From G963662605 sp963662605 (GTDB taxonomy: Bacteria > Bacteroidota > Ignavibacteria > Ignavibacteriales > Ignavibacteriaceae): a DNA stretch of 64,000 nucleotides. Both the position numbers and the translations under genes were made by a program. Position 1 is the stretch's first letter, and the number at the start of each line of letters is the position of its first letter. The stretch lies in assembly GCA_963662605.1 (NCBI GenBank), contig OY759785.1, forward strand, positions 2,356,001 through 2,420,000, read 5' to 3'. The notes below the pieces were generated by a model. It saw nothing but the letters and a program-made list of their open reading frames with translations, did not search any database and was not told the origin of the DNA. Below are positions 17,891 through 26,949 of this stretch, piece after piece.

Positions 17891-17921
17891 TTGTTCACAT
17901 CAAAAAACCTGCATATATTTA
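17891..17921 (+). promoter_or_regulatory. Candidate Bacteroidota-type promoter for the OPT transporter gene
   Basis: TTG at 17891-17893 and TATATTTA at 17914-17921 are separated by 20 bases, fitting the Bacteroidota sigma-A pattern TTTG-N19/21-TAnnTTTG. The 15-mer TATATTTAAGTTTAT containing the -7 element occurs again at 17509-17523, just ahead of rpmB. Confidence 0.4.
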
Positions 17922-17997
17922 AGTTTATTTTTCATAAATACGACAACTTGGAAATATTTTGGCTCAAGTTGGAATTTCCAAATTAGAAGGAGAAAGC

Positions 17998-20034
17998 ATG
18001 TCTGATAAAAAACCATTTGTCCCGTTTGTTTCCCCTGAAACAAACATGGCAGAATTTACAGTTAGAGCTTTAATAATCGGTCTTGTCATGGCTGTCGTCC
18101 TTGGGGCCGCTAATGCATATCTTGGCTTAAAAGCCGGTATGACAATAGCTGCAACTTATCCGGCAGCGGTAATCGGTATGGCAATTTTGCGCTTAATGAA
18201 GGGTACAATTCTCGAAGAGAATTTCGCCAGAACCGTCGGTTCAATCGGCGAATCCATTGCAGCAGGCGCGATTTTCACAATCCCTGCGTTCTTTATTGCC
18301 GGTGTCTGGGTTAAATTTGATACAATCGGCAATTATCTCATCGCTTCTTCAATTATGTTTGTAGGCGGTCTATTAGGAATCATGTTTGTTGCTCTTTTAA
18401 GAAGAGTTATGGTTGAAGATGCTGAATTACCGTTCCCTGAATCAGTCGCAGCTTCAGAGATTCACAAAGCAGGACGTGCAGGCGGAACCGGAGCTAAATT
18501 CTTATTCGGTGCCATGGGACTCGGTGCTTTAATTCAGGCTTTAGGCCAATTCAAACTTTTTGCAGCAAGCTGGGAGTATTTCATCAGATTTGCCCCTGCT
18601 AAAATTAAATTAGGCAAATTCGGCGACATCAAACCAGATAGTGGTATTGTTCTCAGTTCACCGGGTGTAAGTCCAGCCTATATGGGTGTCGGTTACATTA
18701 TCGGACCTAAATTGGCTTCATTGAACTTCAGCGGCGGTTTGCTCGCGTGGGGTTTATTTGTTCCCATTATTACATACTTCCTGGCTCCGGGCGTTATAGC
18801 TCAGCTGCCACAGGGACAGACATTAAATAGTGAGGACTGGATCGCATTATCAACAGGTGTATGGCGTTTCATCGTTCGTCCGATAGCAATCGGCGGTATG
18901 TTAGTCAGCGCTGGTTACACACTTTTCAAAATGCGCAAAAGTTTAGTAACCGGTATTTCCCGTTCAATTTCCGATGTCAAGAAAGCTGCGACTGAAGAGT
19001 CAACAACCATCAGAACTGACAAAGACATCAACTTCAAGTGGATCATGCTCGGCATCGGTTTCTCAGCGATTATGACCTTCCTTATTTACAATTATTTTGC
19101 ACAGAATGTTGTTGCCGCTTTAGTAGCGACATTCGTCATGATTATCGCGGGATTCTTCTTCGCGGCTGTATCAGGTTACCTCGTCGGTATTATCGGCTCA
19201 AGCAATAACCCTATCAGCGGTTTAACATTATCTACGTTGATTATCGCTGCATTGCTTATGGTTGCTTTGGGAATGAAGGGGACACAAGGTGTTGCCGCGG
19301 TTCTCGGAGTTGCCGCAGTAGTTTGCGTTTCTGCTGCTGTTGCCGGTGAAATGTTACAGGATTTGAAAGTCGGACACATCCTCGGTGGTACTCCATGGAG
19401 AATGCAGTTAGGTGATATTATCGGAATTGCTGTCGCAGCAGCAGTTATGTTCCTTCCTCTCGTTATCTTACAGCAGGGCGACATTAACGCCGGTAAAATG
19501 GCTATTCCTCCTTACGAAGGTGGTTTTGGCGGTCCGAAACTTCCTGCTCCGCAGGCAAGTCTCATGGCATTATTGTCACAAGGAATTGTCCGTGGTGAAA
19601 TGGCATGGCCTCTTATTATCGTCGGTATGTTAATGGGACTCGGTTTCATTCTCATGCAGGTAAAAAGCCCGATGCTTGTTTCCGTCGGTATGTATTTACC
19701 ACTTGAAACAACATTCGCAATCTTTATCGGTGGTATGATAAAAGGTATTGTTGAAAAACTTAGTGAGAAAAAGAAAAATAACGATGCTCAAAAAGCCAGA
19801 GTGGAGAATACGGGAGTTCTGTTAGCCGCGGGTCTCATTGCGGGTGAAGCGCTGATAGGACTGCTATTTGCGGCCTTTGCATTCTTCGAAATAAAGCTTT
19901 TTGCGATATTTGATAATCCTACATTTGCTGTCAGTATTGCGGTTATTGCGTTCATCGGCTGGTATCTCGTAAGAATACCGTTAAAGAATGCAGGCGCTCC
20001 GGATGAACCGGCACCACCAACAGCAGTAATGTAA
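17998..20034 (+). CDS. OPT-family oligopeptide transporter
   Basis: A 678-residue polytopic membrane protein with about 14-16 hydrophobic segments. Diagnostic OPT features are NAYLGLKAGMTIAATYPAAV near residue 38, LPFPESVAASEIHKAG, and GSSNNPISGLTLSTLI in the second half. OPT carriers import oligopeptides or metal chelates with protons. The frame is open to 17959, but ATG 17998 has AGAAGGAGAAAGC directly upstream and starts a typical N-terminus. It is followed at 9 bases by a PqqD-like gene and then pepD, which points to peptide uptake and breakdown. Confidence 0.92.
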   Translation: MSDKKPFVPFVSPETNMAEFTVRALIIGLVMAVVLGAANAYLGLKAGMTIAATYPAAVIGMAILRLMKGTILEENFARTVGSIGESIAAGAIFTIPAFFIAGVWVKFDTIGNYLIASSIMFVGGLLGIMFVALLRRVMVEDAELPFPESVAASEIHKAGRAGGTGAKFLFGAMGLGALIQALGQFKLFAASWEYFIRFAPAKIKLGKFGDIKPDSGIVLSSPGVSPAYMGVGYIIGPKLASLNFSGGLLAWGLFVPIITYFLAPGVIAQLPQGQTLNSEDWIALSTGVWRFIVRPIAIGGMLVSAGYTLFKMRKSLVTGISRSISDVKKAATEESTTIRTDKDINFKWIMLGIGFSAIMTFLIYNYFAQNVVAALVATFVMIIAGFFFAAVSGYLVGIIGSSNNPISGLTLSTLIIAALLMVALGMKGTQGVAAVLGVAAVVCVSAAVAGEMLQDLKVGHILGGTPWRMQLGDIIGIAVAAAVMFLPLVILQQGDINAGKMAIPPYEGGFGGPKLPAPQASLMALLSQGIVRGEMAWPLIIVGMLMGLGFILMQVKSPMLVSVGMYLPLETTFAIFIGGMIKGIVEKLSEKKKNNDAQKARVENTGVLLAAGLIAGEALIGLLFAAFAFFEIKLFAIFDNPTFAVSIAVIAFIGWYLVRIPLKNAGAPDEPAPPTAVM

Positions 20035-20043
20035 AATAGTTCT

Positions 20044-20409
20044 ATGAATTTTTGGCAACGAAGAAAAGTCCTTAAAGGAGTTAATTATCTTGAATTGACT
20101 CCTTTAAGGCGTTATGATTTCAAACAGGATGATGAAAAGACAGTAACAATCCTCGTCCCACGGTTTGAAAATAAATTTTTAATGAATTTCTCCAGTTCAA
20201 TTAAAAAGACACAGTTTGTGAATTTTAAATTGGATACCATCGGCAGTCGGACATGGCTTCTGGTTGATGGAGAAAAAACAGTACAAAAAATATGTGATGA
20301 ACTCAAAGCAATTATGGGTGAAGAGTTTATTGAGTGCGAACAACGCGTATCAAAATTCCTGACCCAGTTGTATTTAAACAAATTTATTTCATTTAAAGAA
20401 ATAGAATAG
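20044..20409 (+). CDS. PqqD-family protein (RiPP recognition element fold)
   Basis: A 121-residue protein. The C-terminal half has DTIGSRTWLLVDGEKTVQKICDEL followed by CEQRVSKFLTQLYLNKFISF, the pattern of PqqD: G-x-x-(I/T)-W-x-x-x-D-G-x-x-T-V-x-x-I, then a helical region and a final beta strand. PqqD binds the precursor peptide PqqA, and PqqD-like domains recognise leader peptides in many RiPP pathways. No radical-SAM gene, precursor peptide or other RiPP gene is beside it. It sits between the OPT transporter and pepD (gaps 9 bases each), so it is part of a peptide-related operon. The N-terminal 40 residues are not typical of PqqD. Confidence 0.7.
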   Translation: MNFWQRRKVLKGVNYLELTPLRRYDFKQDDEKTVTILVPRFENKFLMNFSSSIKKTQFVNFKLDTIGSRTWLLVDGEKTVQKICDELKAIMGEEFIECEQRVSKFLTQLYLNKFISFKEIE

Positions 20410-20418
20410 GAAGATTAT

Positions 20419-21879
20419 ATGGGCGCTATTTTAGGCAACCTGAAACCAGCTCTTGTATGGAACCATTTTGAGGAGATTTGCAATCATCCTCGTCCATCAA
20501 AGAAAGAAGAAAAAATTGCCGAATATCTCGTAAGCGTCGGCAAACGCCTCAACTTAGAGACAATTCGTGATTCATTTGGAAACGTTATTATTAAAAAGCC
20601 CGCAACTCCGGGAAAAGAAAATTTGAAAACCGTAGTATTGCAGGGCCATATTGATATGGTATGTGAATGCAACAGCGATGTTAACCACGATTTCGACAAC
20701 GAACCGATTCATCCGTATATTGACGGTGAATGGGTAAAAGCCAAAGGAACCACCTTAGGCGCTGATAACGGAATCGGTGTGGCAGCAGCATTGGCAGTTC
20801 TTGAAGACAATACGCTGGTACACGGCCCAATCGAATGTTTATTCACCCTTGATGAAGAAACAGGACTCACCGGTGCGATGAATCTTGATTCGACAGTTCT
20901 TCAAGCATCCATTCTTTTGAATCTCGATTCTGAAGAAGAGGGAACGCTTTACATCGGCTGCGCCGGTGGTAGAAATACACAGGCTGTATTCTCACCTAAA
21001 TTAAAAAAAACTTTAGCAAGAGCAAAGTCATTTGAAGTTAAAGTGGCAGGGTTACTCGGCGGCCACTCCGGACTTGAGATTCATTCCGGACGCGGAAATG
21101 CAATCAAAATATTAAACCGCTGCTTATGGAATGCCGATAAAGCTTTGGATATCCGTTTAGCGTCCATCAATGGTGGAAATAAGCATAATGCCATTCCGCG
21201 TGAAGCATTTGCTGTTTTAGCTATCCCGTCAAATCAAGCAAAAGTGTTTGTCAAGTATATTGAAGATTACAATACCGTTGTAAAAGCTGAATTAGCTACC
21301 AACGAACCGAATCTTCAGGTTACAGTTACACCGGTTGAACTACCTGCAGGTGTTTTTGATAAAGAAACACAGGCCGACATCCTTGACGCATTATACGCCG
21401 TTCCTCATGGTGTAATTACTATGAGCCCCGACATCGCGGGATTAGTTGAAACCTCAACCAATCTTGCTACAATTACTACCGAATTCAATAAAGTGGTGGT
21501 TGTTACAAGTCAGAGAAGTTCAGTCGCATCAGAGAACACTGACATATGCGACATGGTTTCAGCTGTATTCGATTTAGCTTGCGCAGATGTTACCTGTGCA
21601 GACGGCTATCCGGGCTGGAAGCCAAATGTTCATTCCGAAATCCTTCAATTATTCATTTCGACTTACAAAAACTTATTCGGTAAAGAACCCGAAGTTAAAG
21701 CCATCCACGCCGGACTCGAATGCGGCATCATAAGTGAAAAATATCCGGAGATGGATATGATTTCTTTTGGTCCGACGATGTTCGGAGTCCATTCACCGGA
21801 TGAAAAACTAAATATTCCTTCGGTTGAGCCGTTCTATAAACTGCTCACCAGTGTTCTGGAAAATATTCCGGTTAAATAA
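20419..21879 (+). CDS. pepD: Aminoacyl-histidine dipeptidase (peptidase D, M20 family)
   Basis: A 486-residue metallopeptidase. Metal and active-site motifs are in place: LQGHIDMV (His/Asp ligands), LGADNGIGVAAALA (bridging Asp) and TLDEETGLTGAMNL (catalytic Glu-Glu). GGHSGLEIHSGRGNA starts the lid domain and HAGLECGIISEKYP holds later ligands. PepD hydrolyses Xaa-His and other dipeptides in the cytosol. The length is that of E. coli PepD. It follows the PqqD-like gene at 9 bases with AGGAAG upstream. Confidence 0.93.
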   Translation: MGAILGNLKPALVWNHFEEICNHPRPSKKEEKIAEYLVSVGKRLNLETIRDSFGNVIIKKPATPGKENLKTVVLQGHIDMVCECNSDVNHDFDNEPIHPYIDGEWVKAKGTTLGADNGIGVAAALAVLEDNTLVHGPIECLFTLDEETGLTGAMNLDSTVLQASILLNLDSEEEGTLYIGCAGGRNTQAVFSPKLKKTLARAKSFEVKVAGLLGGHSGLEIHSGRGNAIKILNRCLWNADKALDIRLASINGGNKHNAIPREAFAVLAIPSNQAKVFVKYIEDYNTVVKAELATNEPNLQVTVTPVELPAGVFDKETQADILDALYAVPHGVITMSPDIAGLVETSTNLATITTEFNKVVVVTSQRSSVASENTDICDMVSAVFDLACADVTCADGYPGWKPNVHSEILQLFISTYKNLFGKEPEVKAIHAGLECGIISEKYPEMDMISFGPTMFGVHSPDEKLNIPSVEPFYKLLTSVLENIPVK

Positions 21880-21899
21880 ATTCGATACATAAAATTCAT

Positions 21900-21947
21900 G
21901 GGTTGTCTTAAAGGAGTTGAAAAACATCCGGTGAGACAACCCGTTTT
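21900..21947 (+). terminator. Possible terminator or attenuator after pepD
   Basis: Inverted repeat GGGTTGTCT/AGACAACCC (21900-21908 with 21934-21942) with a 25-base loop, followed by GTTTTATT. The loop holds AAAGGAGTTGAA. The T tract is short, so termination may be partial. Confidence 0.45.
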
Positions 21948-21968
21948 ATTCAGTAATATTTTTGTACA

Positions 21969-23309
21969 ATGACTTCAAAAACTCAACCCGGTGCTCTAAT
22001 CCGTTGGAGCGTTTTAGTACTCATCAGTTTTGCCATGTTCGGCAATTATTACATTTATGACAGTATCAGCCCGCTGGCCGATTTGTTAAAATCCCAGTTA
22101 GGTTATTCGGATTCAAATATCGGCATGCTCAATGCCATATATAGTTTCCCAAATATTATCATGGTGCTTGTCGGCGGTGTGATAATTGATTTGATCGGAA
22201 CAAGAAAATCCGTTGTTATATTCACCATTTTTGTAATGCTGGGCGCAATAATAACCGCTTTCCAGGGTAATATTTATACGATGGCGGCCGGAAGATTAGT
22301 TTTTGGATTAGGCGCCGAATCAATGATTGTTGCCATTACGACTATCATTGCCCGCTGGTTCAAAGGTAAGGAATTATCCTTGGCGTTCGGATTAAATCTC
22401 ACCGTAGCACGCCTGGGGTCATTCCTCGCGTTAAATTCTCCGACATGGGGCAAAAATATTTATACGCAGTGGCAAACCCCGTTATTGGTAACTGTAGCCG
22501 CAGGTGTTTTTGCAGTTGTTTGTATCGTTATCTATTATTTCTTCGATATTTACTCAGCGAAAAGATATGAAATGCCTAAGGAAGGCGAGCAGGATAAGAT
22601 CGAATTCAAAGCAATTTTCAAGTTCGGGAAATCATTCTGGTTTATCACTGCGCTTTGCGTAACATTCTATTCAGCGATGTTTCCGTTCCAGACATTTGCC
22701 GTAAAATTTTTTCAAGAAGCCCACGGGACAAGCAGGGAAGTAGGCGGCAACCTTTCAAGTATTCTAACATTAGCTGCTATGATCTTTACCCCGATTTTCG
22801 GCTATTTATCGGATAGAATCGGAAAAAGATCGTTATTGATGATGCTCGGTTCATTGTTGATTATTCCGGTCTATCTCATGATGGCATATAAATTCGGACG
22901 GCCAGCACAAATGCAGCCTTCGGATTTCATTAATATTAACTCGGATTTTTTCGGCATTAGCGCCGCAATCCCGATTTATCTCCTATACCCAATGGCGATT
23001 ATGGGCATTGCTTTTTCTTTAGTTCCGGCTATCATGTGGCCTTCGGTTTCATTGGTTGTAGATAATAGCAAATTGGGTACAGCATACGGATTGATGACCA
23101 TGATCCAAAATATCGGTTTGTTTCTTTTCAATATTTTGATTGGGACTGCGAATGATGTTTTTCACGCGAGTGCACAGAATCCTTCCGGCTATACTCCGGG
23201 AATGTGGATTTTCTCAACACTTGGTTTTCTTGGTCTCCTTTTCGCGTTCCTTTTGCAACGAAGTGAAAAAAGTGTTTCCGGTCATGGTTTAGAACAGGGT
23301 ATGAAATAG
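21969..23309 (+). CDS. MFS transporter, MFSD1-like
   Basis: A 446-residue protein with twelve predicted membrane segments. VGGVIIDLIGTRKSVVIF is the loop after helix 2 and GYLSDRIGKRSLLMMLG its repeat after helix 8, both MFS hallmarks. The N-terminus FAMFGNYYIYDSISPLADLLKSQLGYS and AARLVFGLGAESMIVA-like region resemble the MFSD1 group, whose animal member carries dipeptides; that substrate guess is inference, supported by flanking peptidase genes. It starts 90 bases after pepD behind a possible hairpin. Confidence 0.8.
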   Translation: MTSKTQPGALIRWSVLVLISFAMFGNYYIYDSISPLADLLKSQLGYSDSNIGMLNAIYSFPNIIMVLVGGVIIDLIGTRKSVVIFTIFVMLGAIITAFQGNIYTMAAGRLVFGLGAESMIVAITTIIARWFKGKELSLAFGLNLTVARLGSFLALNSPTWGKNIYTQWQTPLLVTVAAGVFAVVCIVIYYFFDIYSAKRYEMPKEGEQDKIEFKAIFKFGKSFWFITALCVTFYSAMFPFQTFAVKFFQEAHGTSREVGGNLSSILTLAAMIFTPIFGYLSDRIGKRSLLMMLGSLLIIPVYLMMAYKFGRPAQMQPSDFININSDFFGISAAIPIYLLYPMAIMGIAFSLVPAIMWPSVSLVVDNSKLGTAYGLMTMIQNIGLFLFNILIGTANDVFHASAQNPSGYTPGMWIFSTLGFLGLLFAFLLQRSEKSVSGHGLEQGMK

Positions 23310-23343
23310 ATTGCTATTTAATAATTGGTGAAAAGACGACTAC

Positions 23344-24093
23344 ATGAATTATAAACTCGCTGCTATGTTTTGTGTCATGATGTATTCCGGTGTTAATGCC
23401 CAGGAAATAGGATTCGGGTGTTTAGGTCTCGTCGGCGGATATGGAGGATATCAATATCAGAAATATCAAGCTACAGGATTGAATGCCTACATTAGTGATT
23501 TTAATACTGTCGCTAAAGATTCTCTTACCAACGGATTAAAAAGTATGGGAACTCTAAAAGGTTACCGTTTGGGAATCAACTTCTACCGGCTAAACCTCAA
23601 GGGCTTTATTTTCACAGTGAAGGGTTTTTATACATCTGTCACCGAAAAAAGCACAGCGAATTACAACGCATTAGGAAATAACAAGAATTACAGCATTGAG
23701 GTCAAATCCAATAATCCCGGAGTGGGATTTGATATAGGGATGGCTCTCACGTCTGCACTGCACTGGAAAGTAGTTGACGCCGGACTGACTTATGGAGATG
23801 TAAAACTGACAAAGTCCTATAACACGGTAAGCGGCATTATACCTGATGAAGAATATTCTGTAAATTCAACACATTTAGGATATAGCGTTGGAACCGGTTT
23901 TATTTTATATATTATCGAAAAATATGTAAGTGTTGAAGGGACAGTTGGAATAAACAATTTCGCAGTGGACTACTTTAAAAACAACGCTCAAGTCCCGTTA
24001 TCATATCTTTCGTCACAAAATCCGGTAAAAAATACCATCGAAAGCGGCGGATTTTCTACTACAGTTCAATTAAATATCGGGTTTCCTTTATAG
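23344..24093 (+). CDS. Predicted outer-membrane beta-barrel protein of unknown function
   Basis: A 249-residue protein with a signal peptide ending VNAQ (about residue 19) and then alternating hydrophobic and polar strands rich in Gly, Tyr and Phe, for example YRLGINFYRLNLKGFIFTVKGFYTS and HLGYSVGTGFILYIIEKYVSVEGTVG. It ends VQLNIGFPL, a plausible last strand. No named family is recognised. It is 34 bases after the MFS gene and 8 before the aminopeptidase gene, so it could be the outer-membrane part of the same peptide system. Confidence 0.65.
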   Translation: MNYKLAAMFCVMMYSGVNAQEIGFGCLGLVGGYGGYQYQKYQATGLNAYISDFNTVAKDSLTNGLKSMGTLKGYRLGINFYRLNLKGFIFTVKGFYTSVTEKSTANYNALGNNKNYSIEVKSNNPGVGFDIGMALTSALHWKVVDAGLTYGDVKLTKSYNTVSGIIPDEEYSVNSTHLGYSVGTGFILYIIEKYVSVEGTVGINNFAVDYFKNNAQVPLSYLSSQNPVKNTIESGGFSTTVQLNIGFPL

Positions 24094-24101
24094 GAGGACA
24101 T

Positions 24102-25067
24102 ATGAAACTTTCATCACTCGACAAAGCCTCGATTATCGCTATTAAAGATTGCATGGGTACCAAGCCCAACGAAAAAGTGCTTGTTATATCCGATAAATTC
24201 AAGAGGGAAATCGGCCTGAACTTATTCAATAATGCAATCGGCCTCGGACATAAAGCTCTGTATGTTGAGATGAAACCCAACGAACATGACGGACAGGAAC
24301 CTCCGCAGGAAATTGCCCAACTCATGCAAAAATTTGATGTTGTTCTATGCCCAACCAATACATCTCTTACCCACACAGCAGCCAGAAGAGAAGCTTCTGC
24401 CAAGGGCTGTCGTGTTGCCACATTTCCGGGAATCACAAAAGAAGTTATGATTCGCTGTTTGAATGCTGATTACAAAAAAATTGCCGATAGATGCAATCTG
24501 GTAAAAGCATTATTGGAAAAAGGAAAGTATATCCGCGTAACTGCGCCTAACGGAACTGATATTTCTTTTTCAATTGCAGACAGAAGCGTTCACTCGTCAA
24601 AGGGATTATTTCACGCGAAAGGGGAAAGCGGCAACTTACCGACGGGGGAAACATACTTGGCTCCGGTTGAAGGTACAGCTAACGGCGTTTTTGTTGTTGA
24701 CGGTTCTATGGCAGGAATCGGACTTATGAAGAATGCTAACATTACGATCTACGTTGAAGAAGGATTTGCGTCGGAAATCACCGGCGGTGTGGCCGCGAAA
24801 AAATTAGTCAAATTGCTTGACTCAGTGAATGATAAAAAAGCATACAATATTGCCGAGTTTGGAATTGGTACGAATGATAAAGCAAAATTGAGCGGCATAC
24901 TGCTTGAGGACGAGAAAGTCTTGGGCACTATTCATATTGCTTTAGGGAATAATAAATCAATGGGCGGAAAAGTTGATGTGCCGATACATTTAGATGGTGT
25001 TGTAAAATCACCCAATGTGTATATGGATGATATACCGATTATGAAAAAAGGTAAACTGCTTATTTAA
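24102..25067 (+). CDS. M29-type (AmpS-like) metal aminopeptidase
   Basis: A 321-residue protein with features of the thermophilic aminopeptidase group: SGNLPTGETYLAPVEGTANG with a metal-binding Glu, NIAEFGIGTNDKAKLSG, GTIHIALGNNKSMGG with His, and PIHLDGVV near the end with His and Asp. These supply the two-metal site. It removes N-terminal residues from peptides in the cytosol. It is shorter than the 400-residue M29 prototypes, mostly at the N-terminus. RBS TAGGAGGAC is strong. It ends convergently, overlapping the response regulator gene by 8 bases. Confidence 0.8.
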   Translation: MKLSSLDKASIIAIKDCMGTKPNEKVLVISDKFKREIGLNLFNNAIGLGHKALYVEMKPNEHDGQEPPQEIAQLMQKFDVVLCPTNTSLTHTAARREASAKGCRVATFPGITKEVMIRCLNADYKKIADRCNLVKALLEKGKYIRVTAPNGTDISFSIADRSVHSSKGLFHAKGESGNLPTGETYLAPVEGTANGVFVVDGSMAGIGLMKNANITIYVEEGFASEITGGVAAKKLVKLLDSVNDKKAYNIAEFGIGTNDKAKLSGILLEDEKVLGTIHIALGNNKSMGGKVDVPIHLDGVVKSPNVYMDDIPIMKKGKLLI

Positions 25068-25800
25068 GTTTTGCCATTAACAGTTGGTAGCCGGACTTGC
25101 TAACCGGTATGGTTACAGTATCGGACAACTTAGCCTGATATATATCCTTTTCAATAAGCACTACCTGCTTAACAAATTCAATATTTACAAAGTATGAGCG
25201 ATGCACGCGGATAAAAACGTTGGTATCCAGTTTGTCTTCCAGGGATTTCATTGTTTGCTTTTTGAGGTATTTTCCTTCGGCAGTGTATATCATAATGTAA
25301 TCATCCTGTGCTTCAATATATTCAACGTGCGCAAGATTGATAACATGTATTTTCTGCCCGTCCTTAACAACTATCCTTTCCAAAGTTCTTGCCTGTTCTA
25401 CGACAAAACGCTGAATATCTATAGAACCCTGAATATTCTGTTCTTTCTGCTGCAAAATCCGGTCAATACTTGTTTTAAATCTGTCGAATGAGATTGGTTT
25501 CATGAGATAGTCAATAGCATTGATATCAAAGGCCTGAATGGCATATTGATCGTACGCGGTAGTGAAGATTACAGGGGGGACTTTTTCCAGCAATTCAAGC
25601 ATCTCGAATCCGGTCAGTTTCGGCATTTGAATATCCAAGAATACCAAATCAGGGTTTTTCTCCTGAATAACCTTTAAACCGTCAATTCCGTTTGAGGCTT
25701 CTCCGACAAATGACAGTTCGGGAATTTTTTTAATATAGGACTTTATAACCTCCCGTCCCAGATATTCATCATCTATAACAACTACGGTAATTTCGCTCAA
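25060..25800 (-). CDS. LytTR-family response regulator
   Basis: A 246-residue two-domain protein. The receiver domain (1-120) has VVIDDEYLGREVI with acidic residues 10-11, the phosphoacceptor Asp56 in VFLDIQMPK, Thr/Thr in FTTAYDQYA and Lys in LMKPISFDR. The C-terminal LytTR DNA-binding domain (about 145-245) has VEYIEAQDDYIMIYTAEGKYLKKQTMKSLE and FIRVHRSYFVNI. It is predicted to bind short direct repeats upstream of its targets. The histidine kinase gene is three bases upstream, so they form a pair. Confidence 0.93.
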   Translation of the reverse strand: MSEITVVVIDDEYLGREVIKSYIKKIPELSFVGEASNGIDGLKVIQEKNPDLVFLDIQMPKLTGFEMLELLEKVPPVIFTTAYDQYAIQAFDINAIDYLMKPISFDRFKTSIDRILQQKEQNIQGSIDIQRFVVEQARTLERIVVKDGQKIHVINLAHVEYIEAQDDYIMIYTAEGKYLKKQTMKSLEDKLDTNVFIRVHRSYFVNIEFVKQVVLIEKDIYQAKLSDTVTIPVSKSGYQLLMAKLK

Positions 25801-25803
25801 TTC

Positions 25804-26907
25804 TCAACTCTTGTCTTTTTCTTCTACCGGAATATACAAAATTGCCCGAAAGATATTTTGGTCTTTTTCAATCTTGAATAAATTTTCCTGATCATAGATA
25901 AGACGCAGTCTGGATTGAATATTATTCAGACCGACTCCGGCACCCTTATTCTTGTGCGCTTGTGTATTAGGTTTATAGTCATTCTCAATTTCAACGGTAA
26001 GCATGGTTTTGTGGCACTTTGACTTCACCCTGATGGCGACCGGCTCAATAGACTCATATACACTGTATTTAATGGCATTCTCAACAAGCGGCTGGAGAAT
26101 CATGTTCGGCACACTGGCTTTCATGCACGTCGGATCAACTTCTTTAGAGAAGGTAAATTTATCACCGAATCTAACTTTTTCAATCTTGAGATACAGTTCA
26201 ATATTTCTTAGCTCATCCTCAAGTGAGTTCATCTGCTTTAGGTTATTGGATAATGTTGAGCGTAGAAAATCAGCGAGCATAATGGTCATCTCGCGTGCTT
26301 TATCTGGATCAATGCTGGTTAAAGCTGCAATCGAGTTTAGACTATTGAAGATAAAATGGGGATTGATCTGAAATTTTAGACTCTTCAATTCCGCTTCGGT
26401 TACTAAACTCTTGAGATGAGTCTCTGCCAGAGTCTTTTCAGTATAGTTATCATAATAGATCATCAAATAAATGAAAGATTGAATAATGAAATAGACCAGA
26501 ATACCGATGAAAAATCTCCATAAAAGCGACTGTACGATAAAAGCTCTATAGGTATCATCATGAATAAGCGAGGTAAAGAATATATAATGCGCGCCAGTCC
26601 AGATTAACGATATAAAAAATGAGCCGGCTATGTGGGTCAAGATGAAATTCACTAAGCTTGATCTGTTGAACCTGATATATCGTGATGAATAAGGGAGGAA
26701 GTAAGCTATCTCGCTAAATGTAAGGACACTGAAAAGACTATCCATAAGGGCGTATTGGGACTGTAACCCTACACCGATTTTCAGGAATATAAAGTATAAT
26801 AAAAATATGAGCAGGCCGATGATGAGAAAGCTAAATTTACTCGAGGCCGATGTAAATCCTTTCAAACTCAGGGGAGCACTACTTTCAGTTGAATTTGGTT
26901 CTACCAT
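25804..26907 (-). CDS. LytS/YehU-type sensor histidine kinase
   Basis: A 367-residue membrane kinase with four or five hydrophobic segments in residues 25-165. The His_kinase domain follows, with the phosphoacceptor in FQINPHFIFNSLNSIAAL and Asn-rich ATP site VENAIKYSV. GAGVGLNNIQSRLRLIYD is the G box. The HATPase ends near residue 360. No extracellular sensing domain is visible, so the signal is probably sensed within the membrane. It is co-directional with the LytTR regulator three bases downstream and with the LiaF-like gene upstream. Confidence 0.9.
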   Translation of the reverse strand: MVEPNSTESSAPLSLKGFTSASSKFSFLIIGLLIFLLYFIFLKIGVGLQSQYALMDSLFSVLTFSEIAYFLPYSSRYIRFNRSSLVNFILTHIAGSFFISLIWTGAHYIFFTSLIHDDTYRAFIVQSLLWRFFIGILVYFIIQSFIYLMIYYDNYTEKTLAETHLKSLVTEAELKSLKFQINPHFIFNSLNSIAALTSIDPDKAREMTIMLADFLRSTLSNNLKQMNSLEDELRNIELYLKIEKVRFGDKFTFSKEVDPTCMKASVPNMILQPLVENAIKYSVYESIEPVAIRVKSKCHKTMLTVEIENDYKPNTQAHKNKGAGVGLNNIQSRLRLIYDQENLFKIEKDQNIFRAILYIPVEEKDKS

Positions 26908-26949
26908 GTAAAATTCTTGTGATATTTATGGATTTTCATATTCAAGTAA

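Noticed and set aside
17799..18005. 68-codon plus-strand ORF after rpmB
   Set aside because: It runs through the rpmB terminator and the promoter region of the OPT gene and shows no protein-like composition.
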